Shown: positions 1 through 13,580 of the stretch, piece by piece | How positions within the stretch are numbered: the first letter of the stretch is position 1 | Layout: every line of letters begins with the position of its first letter | NCBI GenBank assembly: GCA_951804985.1 | Contig: OX638133.1 | Location: 27,000,963 to 27,064,962 of the forward strand | DNA from: Dryomyza anilis | Taxonomy: Eukaryota > Arthropoda > Insecta > Diptera > Dryomyzidae | Length of the DNA: 64,000 nucleotides | Reading direction: 5' to 3' | The notes under the pieces: generated by a model | The model's input: the letters and a program-made list of their open reading frames with translations, nothing else | Told to the model about the DNA's origin: nothing | The model's database searches: none | Position numbers and translations under genes: made by a program

Positions 1-69
1 TGTTTTTTATTCCTAGATTTAATTATTATTTTTTAAGTTTATTATTTTTTTTTTTTTGTTCACTTTCTA

Positions 70-1260
<1,191 letters not shown>

Positions 1261-1913
1261 TTAAAATGTGTTAAAAAAAAAATTATTAATATATTTAGTA
1301 TTAATTATAGAAATAGAAAATTAATATAAAATAAAATCTAAGAAGAACAAAATTTATTAGATATATTATTTTATTTTTAAAAATTGCTGAACCATCTAAA
1401 TATATGAAATCTATAAATTCAACGCAATCCTCGAGCAAATCCATGCTGGCGACTGTCAGCAGTGCGTGTTTGTTGGCTGCCAACAGTCAGGCACTCAGTT
1501 AGTCATTCAGTCAACCAGCCACTAGGCGGCAAAAGACGATTTTTTTCCAGTCCAGTCAGTTTCAATGTCACGATTAAACTGAATTGCAATTTGTTTGGAA
1601 TTTAAACGCAAGTTAGTGAGGGTGCTTCAACGTATGTGTACAGAGAGAATAATAAAAACAAATTCAATTAAGTGCAAGTTTACTGCACAATAGAGGAACA
1701 AAAAAAAAAAAAATATGTATTTAAATATATTTTTATTAAAGAAAACCATGGAAAGTAACGATGGATGATCCACTTGTAATTTAAAATATGTGATTAGTGA
1801 AAAGTGGAGAGTGCAGACTATCGTGGGGAGACACATGTTTGGTAAATGGCATTTATTATCTATTTTTCATATTTAATAAACTTTAAGGCGCATAAACATA
1901 GACAATTTAATAT

Positions 1914-2600
1914 TTTTTAAAGATTTTTTTAATATTTTTTAATATTTTTTAATATTTTTTAATTTTCTTTAATATTTTTAAACATTTTTAAATATTTTTA
2001 AATATTTTTAAATATTTTTAAATATTTTTAAATATTTTTAAATATTTTTTAATATTTTTTAATATTTTTTAATATTTTTTAATATTTTTTAATATTTTTT
2101 AATATTTTTTTTTTGTTATATTTTTTAATATTTTTTATTATTTTTTTTTTGTTATATTTTTTAATATTTTTTAATATTTTTTTCAATAATTTCCAATATT
2201 TTTTAATATTTTTGAATATTTTTTAATATTTTTTAATATTTTTTAATATTTTTTAATATTTTTAATATTTTTTAATATTTTTTAATATTTTTTAATATTT
2301 TTTAATATTTTTTAATATTTTTTAATATTTTTTAATATTTTTAATATTTTTTAATATTTTTTAATATTTTTTAATATTTTTTAATATTTTTAATATTTTT
2401 TAATATTTTTTAATATTTTTTAATATTTTTCTTAATATTTTTAAATATTTTTTAATATTTTTTAATATATTTTAATATTTTTTAATATTTTTTAATATTT
2501 TTTAATATTTTTTAATATTTTTTAATATTTTTTAATATTTTTTAATATTTTTTAATATTTTTTAATATTTTTTAATATTTTTTAATAGTTTTTAAAATGT
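1914..2600. repeat. AT minisatellite, about 10-bp unit (TTTTTTAATA)n
   Basis: About 690 bp of nearly pure TTTTTTAATA repeats in register, with blocks of a variant unit (TTTTTAAATA) at 1977-2040 and occasional one-base slips. Direct sequence observation. Confidence 0.97.
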
Positions 2601-2825
2601 TTAATATTTGTTAATATGTTTTCTATAATTTTTACAATTTTTCATTATTTTTGAATACTCTTTCATGTTTTTAAATATATTTTTTAAATTTTTTTTTTAA
2701 TTTTTAAATATTTCAAATTACAAATTTTTAAAATAATCCCACACATAATTTATTGGAAGCTGCTGAATTCGTCAGTAAATCGTTCTTCTTTTTAAATAAT
2801 ATTTGTATTATTTTTAAATATTTAC

Positions 2826-3025
2826 CCAAATGATGTCTGAAAGATGTCTTTAAGTTATCTTTTAAATGTAATCGATACCCGAAAATTGTAAGAAATGTTA
2901 CGAAAAAGATGAATTTTTGTAATACAAATGATTAACCGGAAAATATATTTTTGTTTTGCCTAAATGATATCCATATGGTATACATAAAGATGTCTGAAAA
3001 GTATTATCAAAATGTTATCTTTTCA
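2826..3025. repeat. Dispersed repeat, related to 49190-49350
   Basis: Shares a long diverged stretch with 49190-49350, including TTAAGTTATCTTTTAAATG, then AATGTTACGA, TAATACAAATGATT and AATGATATCC in the same order and spacing. The ends are not defined. The family is unknown. Confidence 0.7.
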
Positions 3026-5385
3026 GCAACTGGAATGCAACCAAATTAAGTCACAAAAACGACAGGCAAAAAACGCAAAAGCCGTTCATTTATCAGGCTA
3101 CATATTTAATATGTTTAACAAAAAAACAAAATATTTATATTTGATTTTAAAACGTTTAGCTGTCTATAAAAAACGATGCATATGGAACTAGTTAGAAACT
3201 CACCTTTGGAAAAGATTTTTGAGAATGTTATCATTTCATATAATTTCTACTTCAATAAGATCAAATGATAAAAAAAAGAATATGATGTCTAAATACATAC
3301 TAGCGATCAAAATGAATAACTTTCTAATATCAATTTGTTTTTTTGCAATGTATTCCACTATATATTTTGAAATGTTTAAATTATTTTAAATTATTCCTCT
3401 ATACTTTTCAGTATTTCTGAATTAATAGTTTTAAAATTTTTAAGATTATCTCAAACTTTATGACTTGCAATCAAAATTGAATATACATTTTTTAATATTC
3501 CAGAATTTATTTTATTTCAATCAGTAAAAGTGATGTAAAATGCGATAAATGCTATTTTTGTATGAAACCAAATTATTTTTAAATTTTTTGTGGCAAAAAT
3601 GGGTCAAGTTACATGGAAAATTTGAGTTTTTCCATTGCAAACCCAACAATACATATGTAGTTTATACGATAGATTTTTTTGTTAACAAAAAAATCGCAAA
3701 ATTGGCAATTTTAAACTGTTTTTTTTGATTTTCTAGCTAAGTGAAAAAATGGATTTAATACTATTTTGCACCAAACCCTTCAATTATTCATGATAGAGCT
3801 GAGTGTCTGCGAAGAATAACGAAAAATAGACGTGAACTAAATATACAAACAACTCTATTTTTTCAGTGATTTGTAATATCTTTTTATACTTTGCTAATTA
3901 ACTAGAAATTAACATGCCATAATTAAAAAAAATAAAGAAATATTAAAAATAAACAATAAAGTGTAATGCAAGACACAGCTGTTAATTCTCTCTGTGTGGG
4001 TGGCATGCATCATAAATACCTTCGTCGTCATCATCATCATTTTAAATACCAGTGCATTTGGGATTACGACAAGCTTTAGCAATTTAGAACAATGTGCACA
4101 GACTACTACTGATTGATTGACTGTTGACTGTCGTTGTGACTGACTGTAGAAATTGCAGTTAATGCAACCAACAAACAAAAAAACAGAAAAATCTACTTAA
4201 AAATTAACAACGCAGCAATTGTTGCAATTTAGCATTCCAAATACAAAGGTTTTCAAATCGATTTTGTCATTATTTAGAAATCAAAAAGAAAAAATAAATA
4301 AATAAAAGAATGAAATAATATAACAAAGTAACGATCATAACAAATAAAAATAATAAAAAAACCAAAAATACATATATACCAAGAAAAATGCAACTTAAAG
4401 CCAATTATCATTGAAGGTAGGTGTAGGTGCGTGTTTTTCTACTTGTTGTGCTATGAAATGTTATCAGTTACATGCTACACAAAATAAATATATATTTATT
4501 TTTATCAATTTATGAAAGCTTTTTAAAATATGATAAAATTAGTGACATTTTTAAACATTTGTAGTTTGAATTTAAACGTTTGAATTTTAAATAGCAACGT
4601 TTTAGCATTATTAGCATGGACTTGTTTGTTTTTAGGTCAATTTGACTCATTTGTAAAACGAATTTATGGTTGACTTAAAAAGGGTTGTTTTGTTAAACAC
4701 AGAATGCGTGATTAACGCAAATTTGACAGACACGTAGTAGACAGCAATGCAATCCAGCAGGGTTGATGGCGGAATGCTTTAGCATTATAAGTTTATTTAT
4801 ATAAATCGAATGTGGTCTAAATATATTTTCACAAATATGTAAAATTATGGTTAATGAATCGACAAAATTAAACAGCACACTAAGAAAAATATACCATTGG
4901 TCAATATGACTGTTTTGATTGAATATTATACAAATATAATATATAATTTTATTATATGCTGTAATATTTATCAAATATAATAATAATTTATCGCATTGAC
5001 AAATTTTATTAGTAAAAAAATATTTAATATGCATGGAATGTTATTCAGAGTCAAGCTTATTTTAGCATACAATCGCATATCACAAAAAAAATATACTACA
5101 TTGGAAAATACAAAAAAATAAAATGCTATGTAAAATTTGGCCATTCGTTTGTAACAACCAGGAGGCGTAGCAGATATAGAAATATGTTTAATTCCTAACC
5201 GCATCACCTCATTTGCAGGTTTAATAATATCCGTCTGTCCGTCCATTGAAAGCACGTTTACATGAAAACGACGAGCCTTAGATAGATGAAACTCAGTTTT
5301 CAGATTACTTGTATATCTGCGTTGTTTTTGTATTAAAAACGGGCGTAATCGATCGATGAAAATCTGTTATACGTCCAATTTTGTG

Positions 5386-5644
5386 TATCGTCGTTGTAGA
5401 ACGAAAAGTCACCAAATACATTTTTATGAAAAACTTAAATTTCGAGTTTATTGATTAATATTATAAAAAATAATTGATGCAATTTTAAAGTTGAAATATC
5501 AATTGTTAGATTTACATTTTCGTAACATGTGGCTTAAAATTGAGATCACCGATTAACAATTGACAGATATATAAAGATTTTAGTAAATGAATATTTGACA
5601 TTTTGAAAATGTATTTGGTGACTTTTCGTTTTACAACGACGATA
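5386..5644. mobile_element. MITE with ~38-bp terminal inverted repeats (family A)
   Basis: The left end TATCGTCGTTGTAGAACG continues through AAAAGTCACCAAATACA. The right end is its inverse complement with one or two mismatches, ending ACAACGACGATA. The 259-bp element is AT-rich and lacks an ORF. A second, more eroded copy lies at 47897-48114. Confidence 0.88.
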
Positions 5645-5662
5645 TGTATATGTATAACACAT

Positions 5663-5965
5663 TTCTAAAGGGTTTATCTATAAGAGCGCTATCAAGGGTT
5701 TTTCAACAGGGACGCTACAAAAGTAGAGCGACAGGGACAGCAAACGACGCCATATTTCTTGCCGCTCTTTTGACATTTCTCTTCAGTAAGGTTTGCCATT
5801 TCATGATGGAAAGATTTCGTGATTTCAACAGACAGACGGACATCGATAAATCGACTCAGGAGGTCATGCTGATCAAGAATATATATACTTTTCCATACCA
5901 GAGATGCTTTTTTCAGGGTGTTACAAACGGTGTACCAAACTGAATATACCCTTTCACTCTCAGTG
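5663..5965. mobile_element. Composite repeat: GAGCGC element plus GTCCGTCTG-family fragment
   Basis: 5663-5817 is nearly identical to 60513-60667, sharing AACAGGGACGCTACAAAAG and TTCTCTTCAGTAAGGTTTG. 5817-5965 is a minus-strand fragment of the repeat at 22909-23553, carrying the same CTGATCAAGAATATATATA and TGTTACAAACGG boxes. The short frames across both are repeat-derived. The class is uncertain; both look like non-autonomous DNA elements. Confidence 0.75.
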
Positions 5966-6035
5966 TAGGATATAAAAATTGTCATTATTATATTGCTTTC
6001 ACTTGTACTAAATATGAATATGACTAAAAATATAC

Positions 6036-6254
6036 GTGCTCGCAGTCAATTGTACGACTAAATTGCTGACTAAACTAAATTGTACGGGATTTTATTCGAC
6101 AGCCATTCGGTAACCGGTCATTGTTACAGTCTTTAATAAATCGATTATCAATTTAGTTCAATATAGTTTGCTCAAAAATTTGCTAAATTGAAAAGAAAAC
6201 GCTGCATTACCGACAAAATTTAGTTTAGTCAGCAATATAGTCGAACTCGCACAC
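6036..6254. mobile_element. MITE with ~45-bp terminal inverted repeats (family B)
   Basis: The left arm contains TTGCTGACTAAACTAAATT. The right arm contains its inverse complement, AATTTAGTTTAGTCAGCAA, with matching flanks outward to GTGCTCGCAGT and its partner near 6250. No coding capacity. Confidence 0.85.
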
Positions 6255-6689
6255 ACCCTATAAATTACTTTTAGCTCCCACTTGTCAACTAGAACCGCCC
6301 GTCATAGCAACTACACCTTCACTTGATTATTTGTTTTATTACAAATTGTTTAATTAACAATTTAATGTATTTAATGAAATCAATTGTAATGAAAGCAGCT
6401 TTAGACGTGAGAATAACAGACCTAGGCAGAACAATGTTGCAAAAAAGAAGAATTAAGTCCAGAGAACAACGACGTACAGTGGTTCATATTCAGAAATGGC
6501 ATATAAAATTCAAATACTATTGAAACCGTACGAGTATATGAATGAGGTGCAGAGTTTAGATCATTAGCTTCAATTTTACCCGCTGATCATGTATCGTGTT
6601 ATTGCGTTTTTTTTTTAGTCCGCTTTGTTTAAAATTTGTAACAATTCGTATTTCAAACGTTTCGTTTTGTCGGTATGTATGTTCCTAAT

Positions 6690-7558
6690 AGACGTCAAAA
6701 CGACCGAACCGAATACAATTTTGACACAATATTTATGTGGGGTCCTGACTATATCTCGGTGAGATTGGTGAACTAGACGTGGCACCTCCCATATAACCCA
6801 AAAATTAAAAACACATTATATCAGCAATTGGAATACCAAATAAAATGAAATGTTGGTCAGGGTTAAATTTTCCATTCCAAACAGTTTCGCCGAATCTGGG
6901 CGGTATTTGACCACTGGGCGTGGCACCCCCCATATAAGGTGAATTTTCAAGAAAGTGTATGTCAACAGTTATTACAGTGATATCAAGATATTTCACAACA
7001 ACCAACCCAAATTCTTTAAATTCACCACACCTATATTCACCACATCAAAATCCACCACACCATAACTCACCATACCATATAATACCATAACTCACCACAC
7101 CGAAAATTACCACCCCGAAACCCACCATACTAAAACTCACGACACTAAAATTCATCACACTAAAATTCATCACACTAAAACTCACCACACTAAAACTTTT
7201 ACTGGGAAAACTCTACGGGGAAAAGTTCTACGGGGAAAAATTCTACCGGGAAGAATACTACGGGAAAGCATTCTACGGGGAAGAATTTTACTGGGAATAA
7301 TTCTACGGGGAAATATTCTACGAGGAAGAATTATACGGAGAAGAACAGTCCGATGAAGAATTGTCTTTGAGAAAAGTGATTTTGTCGGAGAATTATTTTT
7401 GTTTGGTTACTACATTTTTAACACCAATAAAAAAAAACGTCTTCAACAAAGCACGGATCCCTGGTATATATAATTAAAATGTTCTTTATATTAATAAAAT
7501 CACTCAATATCCTTGCTTTCACAAGTTCTTTGCACGTGTCGTGCACGGGTCCAGCTAG
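6690..7558 (+). mobile_element. Helitron-like non-autonomous element (3' terminus at 7558)
   Basis: The right end shows the layout expected of a Helitron 3' terminus. A small hairpin (TGCACG tgt CGTGCA, 7531-7545) is followed nine bases later by CTAG (7555-7558) and a T. The body carries two blocks of 'GTGGCACCYCCCATATAA' (near 6780 and 6920) and short tandem repeats (7025-7370). The left boundary is a guess. A diverged relative of the same body sequence sits at 39110-39330. The call rests on structure alone; no Rep/helicase ORF is present. Confidence 0.6.
7205..7370. repeat. Tandem ~15-bp repeat (TTCTACGGGGAAGAA type)
   Basis: About eleven imperfect copies of a 15-16 bp unit built on GGGAARAATTCTACG. 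It is preceded (7025-7200) by a CACCACAC(T)AAAACT-type repeat. Similar units occur at 40911-41030, inside Pms2 intron 2. Confidence 0.85.
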
Positions 7559-8420
7559 TATTTAAAAATTTGATTTGTACATGAAAAGTCGTTGTCATAC
7601 AAGTGCCAACCGATTTTAAAACGATTTTTCTTCTTAAATTTGTTGAAGAATACGGGAAGAACGTTTGTCCCAGCCAACATTGAATTAATTATGGAATTTT
7701 TGATTTTGTATTGGGAGTCTATTTTTAACAACAAGCCTACATCAATTATATATTATTAATTATATGAAGTTATTAAATGTGATCTGTAAGGGCCTGAGTG
7801 CAATAGATAAAATGAAAAAATTAAAATTAATTCTGAGGTAATATTCGTATTAAGCATTCCTGACTTAACTAGGAATGATGTAATATGAACTAGAGGTACG
7901 TGCTATTTGTTGCGTGTCCGTGCCTTTTAATTCAGGCACGGACAAAATTAAAGATTGCTTTTTTTTGTTTGTTTCTAATCGAATTTAAAAATTACTTCTA
8001 TCATCAGAAAATAAAAAAAATTGTGAAGTATGTTAATCTTGTCTTGTTTGAGTTTCACTTATGGATTAAAGATAAACCAAACATTCTACCAAACATTCTA
8101 AAGTTTCGCCTATGTTTCTGTGCTTTTTTCGTGATTGTCCATGCATTTTAGTGTTTTTCTGTGCTTTTTCGTGTGTTTTTTCGTGCTACTCGTACGTGCC
8201 TGTAATGTTAGTCGTCGGGCTCGAGCGTGTCACATATCGGATTGCATTTGTGTGTCCGTGCCATCAACAAGAGGAACGCGTCTATCTCTACTATGAACCT
8301 TAGATAGGTATATGACTTATTTTTATTTTACTAAGTACTGATTATTTTCAATATAATATAACAATCCGATGCTTTGACTCAGTAAATTGTCAAAATTCAA
8401 AACTATTTTATATAATAATA

Positions 8421-8692
8421 ATAGTTTGGCGCTACAGTCCTATAAGAACTTAGGTCGAGCTCTATCACCATTTTGAGCTGTGCGTGTTGTATTTGTACTC
8501 AAAGTAGTGGGACCTACAGTTCATTTCATAGGCAATGTTTACTCTCGTAAGTTTGCCATTTACTGCCGAGAAGTAGCGTGGTATAAAAAAAAATGTTTTC
8601 TATGAAAAGATGTTGTTAGCTACAGTCCACGCTTGAATATGGTACCTTTCGGCTCGCAGTCCAACGCACTAACCTATGAGCTACCGACGCTA
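8421..8692 (-). mobile_element. SINE-1, tRNA-derived SINE (copy 1)
   Basis: Begins GGCGCTACAGTCCT and ends AGCTACCGACGCTA on the plus strand. It matches 10588-10913 and 63789-64000 along its length. Read on the minus strand, the head resembles a tRNA A box (TAGCTCATAGGTTAGTGCG). Confidence 0.85.
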
Positions 8693-9019
8693 TTTTATAT
8701 ACCTAATTATTATAGATTATTAAAGAAAAATCGATAAAAAATATTGTGAAAAAATAGGTTTTTGTAATTTGTTCAACACTTCAAACATTAATATTCGGTT
8801 TCGCAACCTTGTTAAAAAAGCATTTCAATCTGAATAAAGTAGAAATAATAAAAAGGTCCAATTAAAAAGAAAGTAATGAACATCATTTTTAACTTCACGA
8901 TAACGCAAACATAGAATCTGTTACCATAATACGATTATTTAAAATTCAAACTTTTTCAATCGAATTAAAATTGTTCAAGATCTGTGATATGAATTTAAAT
9001 TGATATTAACCCGAATCCT

Positions 9020-9190
9020 CCAGAGGTCCAGCAGTCCAGGGAAACGTATGAGCTGGACTTGCATTCTAACCGTCTCGGGTTTGAATCCCGGCTTGGGCAT
9101 GGGCGCTCATTATGATATTTTCCACAAAACGTAGGCATTGGATTTCACAGTACAATGGACCTAATTTGTAGTTGTTATTCCAAAAAAAAA
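9020..9190 (+). mobile_element. SINE-2, tRNA-derived SINE (copy 1)
   Basis: Contains a B-box-like GGTTTGAATCCC downstream of a degraded A-box region and the segment CTGGACTTGCATTCT. It aligns with the minus strand of 50285-50430 (same CTGGACTTGCATTCT, CCCGGCTTGGGCATGGGC and CAGTACAATGGA blocks). Confidence 0.8.
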
Positions 9191-10094
9191 ACAAATCCTC
9201 GTACTATTTCACCTAGTTTCTTTGATCAGTGAAAAATTTAACGTAGAGGCTTTTAAAATTTTTAGATTCCTTCTACTTTTATAAGTGCTGATTTATTTGC
9301 TAATCGATATTAGTGAAAATTTTGAATTTTTAGCGAAAATCTCTGTAAAACAGCCACTGTATAGTACAACGCATAGAAAATGTTGCTGACTGCCAATACA
9401 ATAAAAAATACATAAAACAAAACAAATTGTGCTGCTGCTCTGCCATTCTTTAATTTATTGTTTTAGTTGTTTCAAACTAAAAAAAATAGTACGAAAATAA
9501 TAAAAATACAGTGTCGATGTTTACCACCAACACATAGACGACACACACTAATACACACTGACTCGGAACATAAATACGTCACACATATGTTTTTGCGACA
9601 TATAAAAAGGGAACAAAATGCGATATTAAAGATAACAACAACAACAATGCGTTGTTGAGTATTGATTGATTTTGTGGTTTCCTGGTTGTTATTGATTTTT
9701 TGGGTTTCGAGACGAAATAATTCAAAATGATGTATGTGTTTTTATTTCTGTCTTTCTGTCTATCGCATAGACTCCTTATGTGGTGCTGCTCCCTTTTGCA
9801 GCAACTACAACAGCAACAACAAACAGTAACAACAAAAGTAAAAGCTGCAGCACGTTGTCAAGTGGAAAATAAGATGAAAGGCTTAAATGTGCGTTGTAGC
9901 CATATTGTAGAAAACCAAGTTTTTTTTTGTATTTTGTTAAAAATTAGGCTATTTTAATTAAGCACAAGTAGATTAATTCAAATTAATCTAGGCAGTGACA
10001 ATAAAGTAGATGAAAATCAAATCAGACAGTTTTACTTGTTCACGTTAAATAATAACAATTTTTACCTCTTCATTACATGTTTATATTACAATTA

Positions 10095-10225
10095 CAATGT
10101 CTTTTTAAAGTACCCATCACACTAACAAATATTTAAACGTTAGCGAAAACATCATTGTCAATGTCTTTTTTAAACAATCCATCACACTAAAAAAAAAAAC
10201 ATTTAAACGTTAGGGAAAACATTGA
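10095..10225. repeat. Imperfect tandem duplication, ~65-bp unit
   Basis: Two copies of a segment with AATGTCTTTTTAAA, CCATCACACTAA and ATTTAAACGTTAG in the same order, differing at a few bases and in an A-run length. Confidence 0.85.
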
Positions 10226-10587
10226 TCTGATATTTTAGTTTTTTGACCTCGTTTAAATTTTAATTTTTCACAAACACAACACACATAATCAGTATCTTTT
10301 TGTATTCCGTAAGATCTGGTAACAATCTGTTTGGCACATCCAGCTAATATTATATTTCTGATACCTTAACGACGTACCGAAAATCTTGTAACAGATTCAG
10401 AGTATTGGATTTTCTATTTCAATTATTCCTTAATTTGTCTAGAGCAAAAATAAATATTCCAATTCGTTGGTCGGTGTTGAACGCTGGTTTAAAGTCACGC
10501 CAGTGACTTCTGCTATGCCCGAGTTGATGCCAGTTGGAAATAACAATCGGGGCAATATATAATAATATAATTTTAATATAATAATAA

Positions 10588-10913
10588 TGGCGATACAGTC
10601 CTACAAGAACTTCGGTCGAGCTCTGTCATCATTTGAGCTGTGCGTGTTATATTTGTATTCAAATTGGCGGGACCTTCTGTTTAATGCCGAATTCAAACGG
10701 CGGGTGAGAGCTTTTCATAGACCATGTTTTACTCTCGTAGGATTGCCATTTATTGCCGAGAGGTAGCGTCGCATAGAAAAATGTTTTCTATGAAAAAGAT
10801 GTTGGCAGTCGTCGCTGGGGATCGAACCGGGGACCTTAGGGCTCGTAGTCGAACGCAACAGCAACTTTTCGCTCGCAGTCCAACGCACTAAGCAGACGAG
10901 CTACCGACGCTAC
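10588..10913 (-). mobile_element. SINE-1, tRNA-derived SINE (copy 2, fullest)
   Basis: Minus-strand head with an A box (TAGCTCGTCTGCTTAGTGCG) and a B box (GGTTCGATCC, plus strand 10818-10828), followed by a family-specific body ending at GGCGATACAGTCC. The A/B spacing is longer than in a tRNA because a short stretch (AACGCAACAGCAAC) appears inserted. Not a functional tRNA. Confidence 0.88.
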
Positions 10914-11145
10914 TATCGGAGCAATGTGCGTCCTAATTCGATACTCGTTAGCCAAAGATTTTACGGATTATTTTTCTTTCAAATGCTCCGAGTACTCTCT
11001 TATCGGTGGAGAATATTCGTGCATGTTTCTGTACCATAAAGTATGATGAGTAACATTTAGAATGTTATTTTTGTTTTGCGAGAGAAATCTCTACTTTTCA
11101 ATTGCCAACTGAGCCCAAAGGAGAACCTCCTGTTGCCAAGAGTTA

Positions 11146-11308
11146 AGCCTGAATCACACGATTGAATAAACCTCTCCTCCAACCGTTGACGCAATTTATC
11201 AAACAATTTTTATGATTAATCATGTGTTTGCTGAACATCTTTACAAAAATTGGCCAGCCACACGATTGATTTCGAAAATTGTGACATCTTTTCGTGTGAT
11301 TCGGGCTA
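11146..11308. mobile_element. MITE with 16-bp terminal inverted repeats
   Basis: The left end AGCCTGAATCACACGA is preceded by TTAA. The right end TCGTGTGATTCGGGCT is its inverse complement with one mismatch. TTAA is seen only on the left flank. Confidence 0.82.
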
Positions 11309-11329
11309 CACGCTCCGTTTAATCTGTAG

Positions 11330-11640
11330 GCTGATGTTGTTCAAGTTAGACAAAGTCTTTCACACTTTTCGAACTTGTGGGTGTCAAAATTAGTTTTCTG
11401 TCCAAGACGCAGTGTAATTTTTTGTGGTTAAAACATGATGCTTTGTCTTGTCCTCAGTCATCAGTTGACCCAGTTAGTGCAGCATTCTCCTCCAATCTGG
11501 AGAATGCTGCATTGACTTCTCATGTGTTCTTGCCAATCAATATAAATATCATCAGCATATGAGAGCAGCATGACACTTGTGCTACAAATATTCGGCTGCT
11601 GGAACTACTTTCTGCCTAAGGGAACATTTATTTATCTGTC
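11330..11640 (-). pseudogene. LINE reverse-transcriptase relic (YADD box)
   Basis: On the minus strand, TATGCTGATGATATT (11559 downwards) encodes YADDI preceded by hydrophobic residues (MLLS), the reverse-transcriptase catalytic motif. About 50 bp further, in another frame, AAFSRLEENAALTG resembles the segment that follows YADD in non-LTR retrotransposons. The frame shift between the two and a nearby TGA show decay. The clade is not assignable from this length. Confidence 0.6.
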
Positions 11641-11645
11641 CAGTA

Positions 11646-11743
11646 GCATGGCGTTGTCATAGAAAGGGATCAATTGACACCTAAGATACGCTAAGGATAT
11701 CTTTGAGGTATCAAGTTATCCTTTCCTATGAGAACGCCCTGTT
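11646..11743. mobile_element. Short MITE, ~97 bp, ~35-bp inverted repeats
   Basis: TGGCGTTGTCATAGAAAGG near the left end pairs with CCTTTCCTATGAGAACGCC near the right end, and the pairing continues inward (GATACC/GGTATC). It lies against the LINE relic. Confidence 0.75.
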
Positions 11744-12913
11744 AAAGTGACCAGTTGGGTTTCATAAAATGTGTCAGAACTAGGACTGCTGATAAAATTG
11801 TGCCTTAGGTCTCCATCAATAGGTTACAAAAAAAGTCAAACGATAGGGATCACCATGTCTGAAGCCTGGTTCAATATTAAATGGTTCGGAGCTTTCTTTT
11901 TCATATTCTCACAAAGCAAAGTGTGTTGTTTTTCCAAAAATATTCATGTTTATTGATTAATATTATAAAAACTAGTTGATAAATTTCAAAAGTGGAAATA
12001 TGGCAATTATGGTCTCATCTTTGATAAAACGCAGGATGAAAATAAAAATAAATCTATAATTGGAATAATTTCAAAATGGTGACTGCTGGTTTTTATTTTT
12101 ACAACTATAATATTTAAACATATAAAATAAGGAGAATATGAGATTTTTTACAAATGATTTCTGTATTTTTGATGTTTTCATATTTACTGAAAAATAAATG
12201 ACTAAGGGCAGTTTTCACATAAATATTTCTATTCAATGAGTAACTATCAGTGTTTTCGCCCTTAATAGTACAAATAATTGTTTTCATTTGACTCAAAATA
12301 TTGCATAAATGTCTGTTAGTAACGTGAACAATTAATCAAATATCAAATATCAAATGAATCGATATGACAAGAGAAACCAAAAATATAAAGCACAATTTTC
12401 ACTCTAAAAATACTTTTAAAACTATTATCATGTAATTATTTTCAATAATCTCTTAATGAACACATCTGAGGTTGTTATCAGTTAAAAAAAAAACAACTTG
12501 GACTGATGGCGCACCAAACGTTAAGCAACGTTCGATGAGCAAACACTTGAGAAACGTTGTTCTAACGTTTAGCAAACTGTATAGGTCAAGAAATGAAAGC
12601 ATTAAATAATATAAAGTACAAATTAATTATACTTCAATTTATTTATACTAAAATAAACAAAAAATAAACTACTATACATTGTAAAAATTTGAATGTTTTA
12701 TAAAAAAAAAAATCTATTTCATAATATTACAAGTGACACTCGATTTTAAGATATATCAAATACTTTATGATATTAATAAACATAAAAATGTGTTTTAGAT
12801 TTTACTATTTTGCTAAGTTTATCTCTAGTAGATTCATTTTATTTTATTTGTTCTATATTCTCTACAATCTTAAAACTAATTTTTATAGAAAATATTTAAA
12901 TTTCTCTACATAC

Positions 12914-13580
12914 CTTGAAACAAGTCTCCAATATTGACTGGATGATAGCCGCCCTTGCAATAGTCCTCCTTCAGCTCCTGCTCGTCATTTTCGCTGTTCA
13001 GCTCTGATTCGTCCGATTCATTGGAAGAGCTGCGCGGTGGAAATTGATATTGTTGCTGCTGCTGTTGTTGTTGTTGTTGCTGTTGTGTATGTAGTTGATG
13101 TTGCTGCTGCTGATTATTGGCATAGAACTTCTTCGACTTGCTGCTAAAGACAACTTCGTCCAAAGCATTTGTTGAGCCACCACCAACGGTTGCTGCGCCC
13201 AAGTTGCCAGCACTGCTGGACGAAGAAGCACCGCAAAATGATTTCGACATTTTGTTGCCCCCGCTGTTGTTATTATTGCCGCTGCTGGTGGTGCCGCCGC
13301 CTGCAGCGGTTTCATGCAAGGAATGCGGCGGGATAAGTGGCGATAACAGCGGTGCTTGTGACGGCGGCACAGCTGTTGCAACACCAAAACTATTATTAGA
13401 ATTTCCCGGTGCTGTTGTTGCTTGTCCCGTTGCTGATGCTGCTGCTCCTGTTGTAACTGTTCCCTGTTGCTGGCCTGCAGCGACACCATTCGGTTTACCG
13501 CGCTTCTTGTTGGGCTTATGACGTTTCTTCTTGGCCTGTATGGCCAACACGCGTCTGTTGACGTCAGCTTTTGTGTTCAT
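12914..13580 (-). CDS. SRPK: SRPK, first coding exon
   Basis: Encodes about 222 residues of the SRPK N-terminus. The start is placed at the ATG near 13580 (MNTKADVNRRVLAIQAKKKR). Upstream in the same frame there is no ATG before a TAA near 13762, and the RRVLAIQAKKKR stretch resembles the N-terminus of vertebrate SRPK1. The middle is low complexity: Gly/Asn/Ser runs and a Gln tract of about a dozen residues. The end (EDYCKGGYHPVNIGDLFQG) is the conserved segment just before the kinase glycine loop. The donor is gtatg at 12909-12913, phase 1, matching the acceptor at 1242. The start could shift by a base because the count through the repeats is by hand. Untranslated leader exons probably lie further right but cannot be placed. 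Confidence 0.9.

Noticed and set aside
5644..5943. 99-codon frame with MMERFRDFNRQ, considered as a mariner transposase piece.
   Set aside because: It spans two different repeats and no transposase motif is present.
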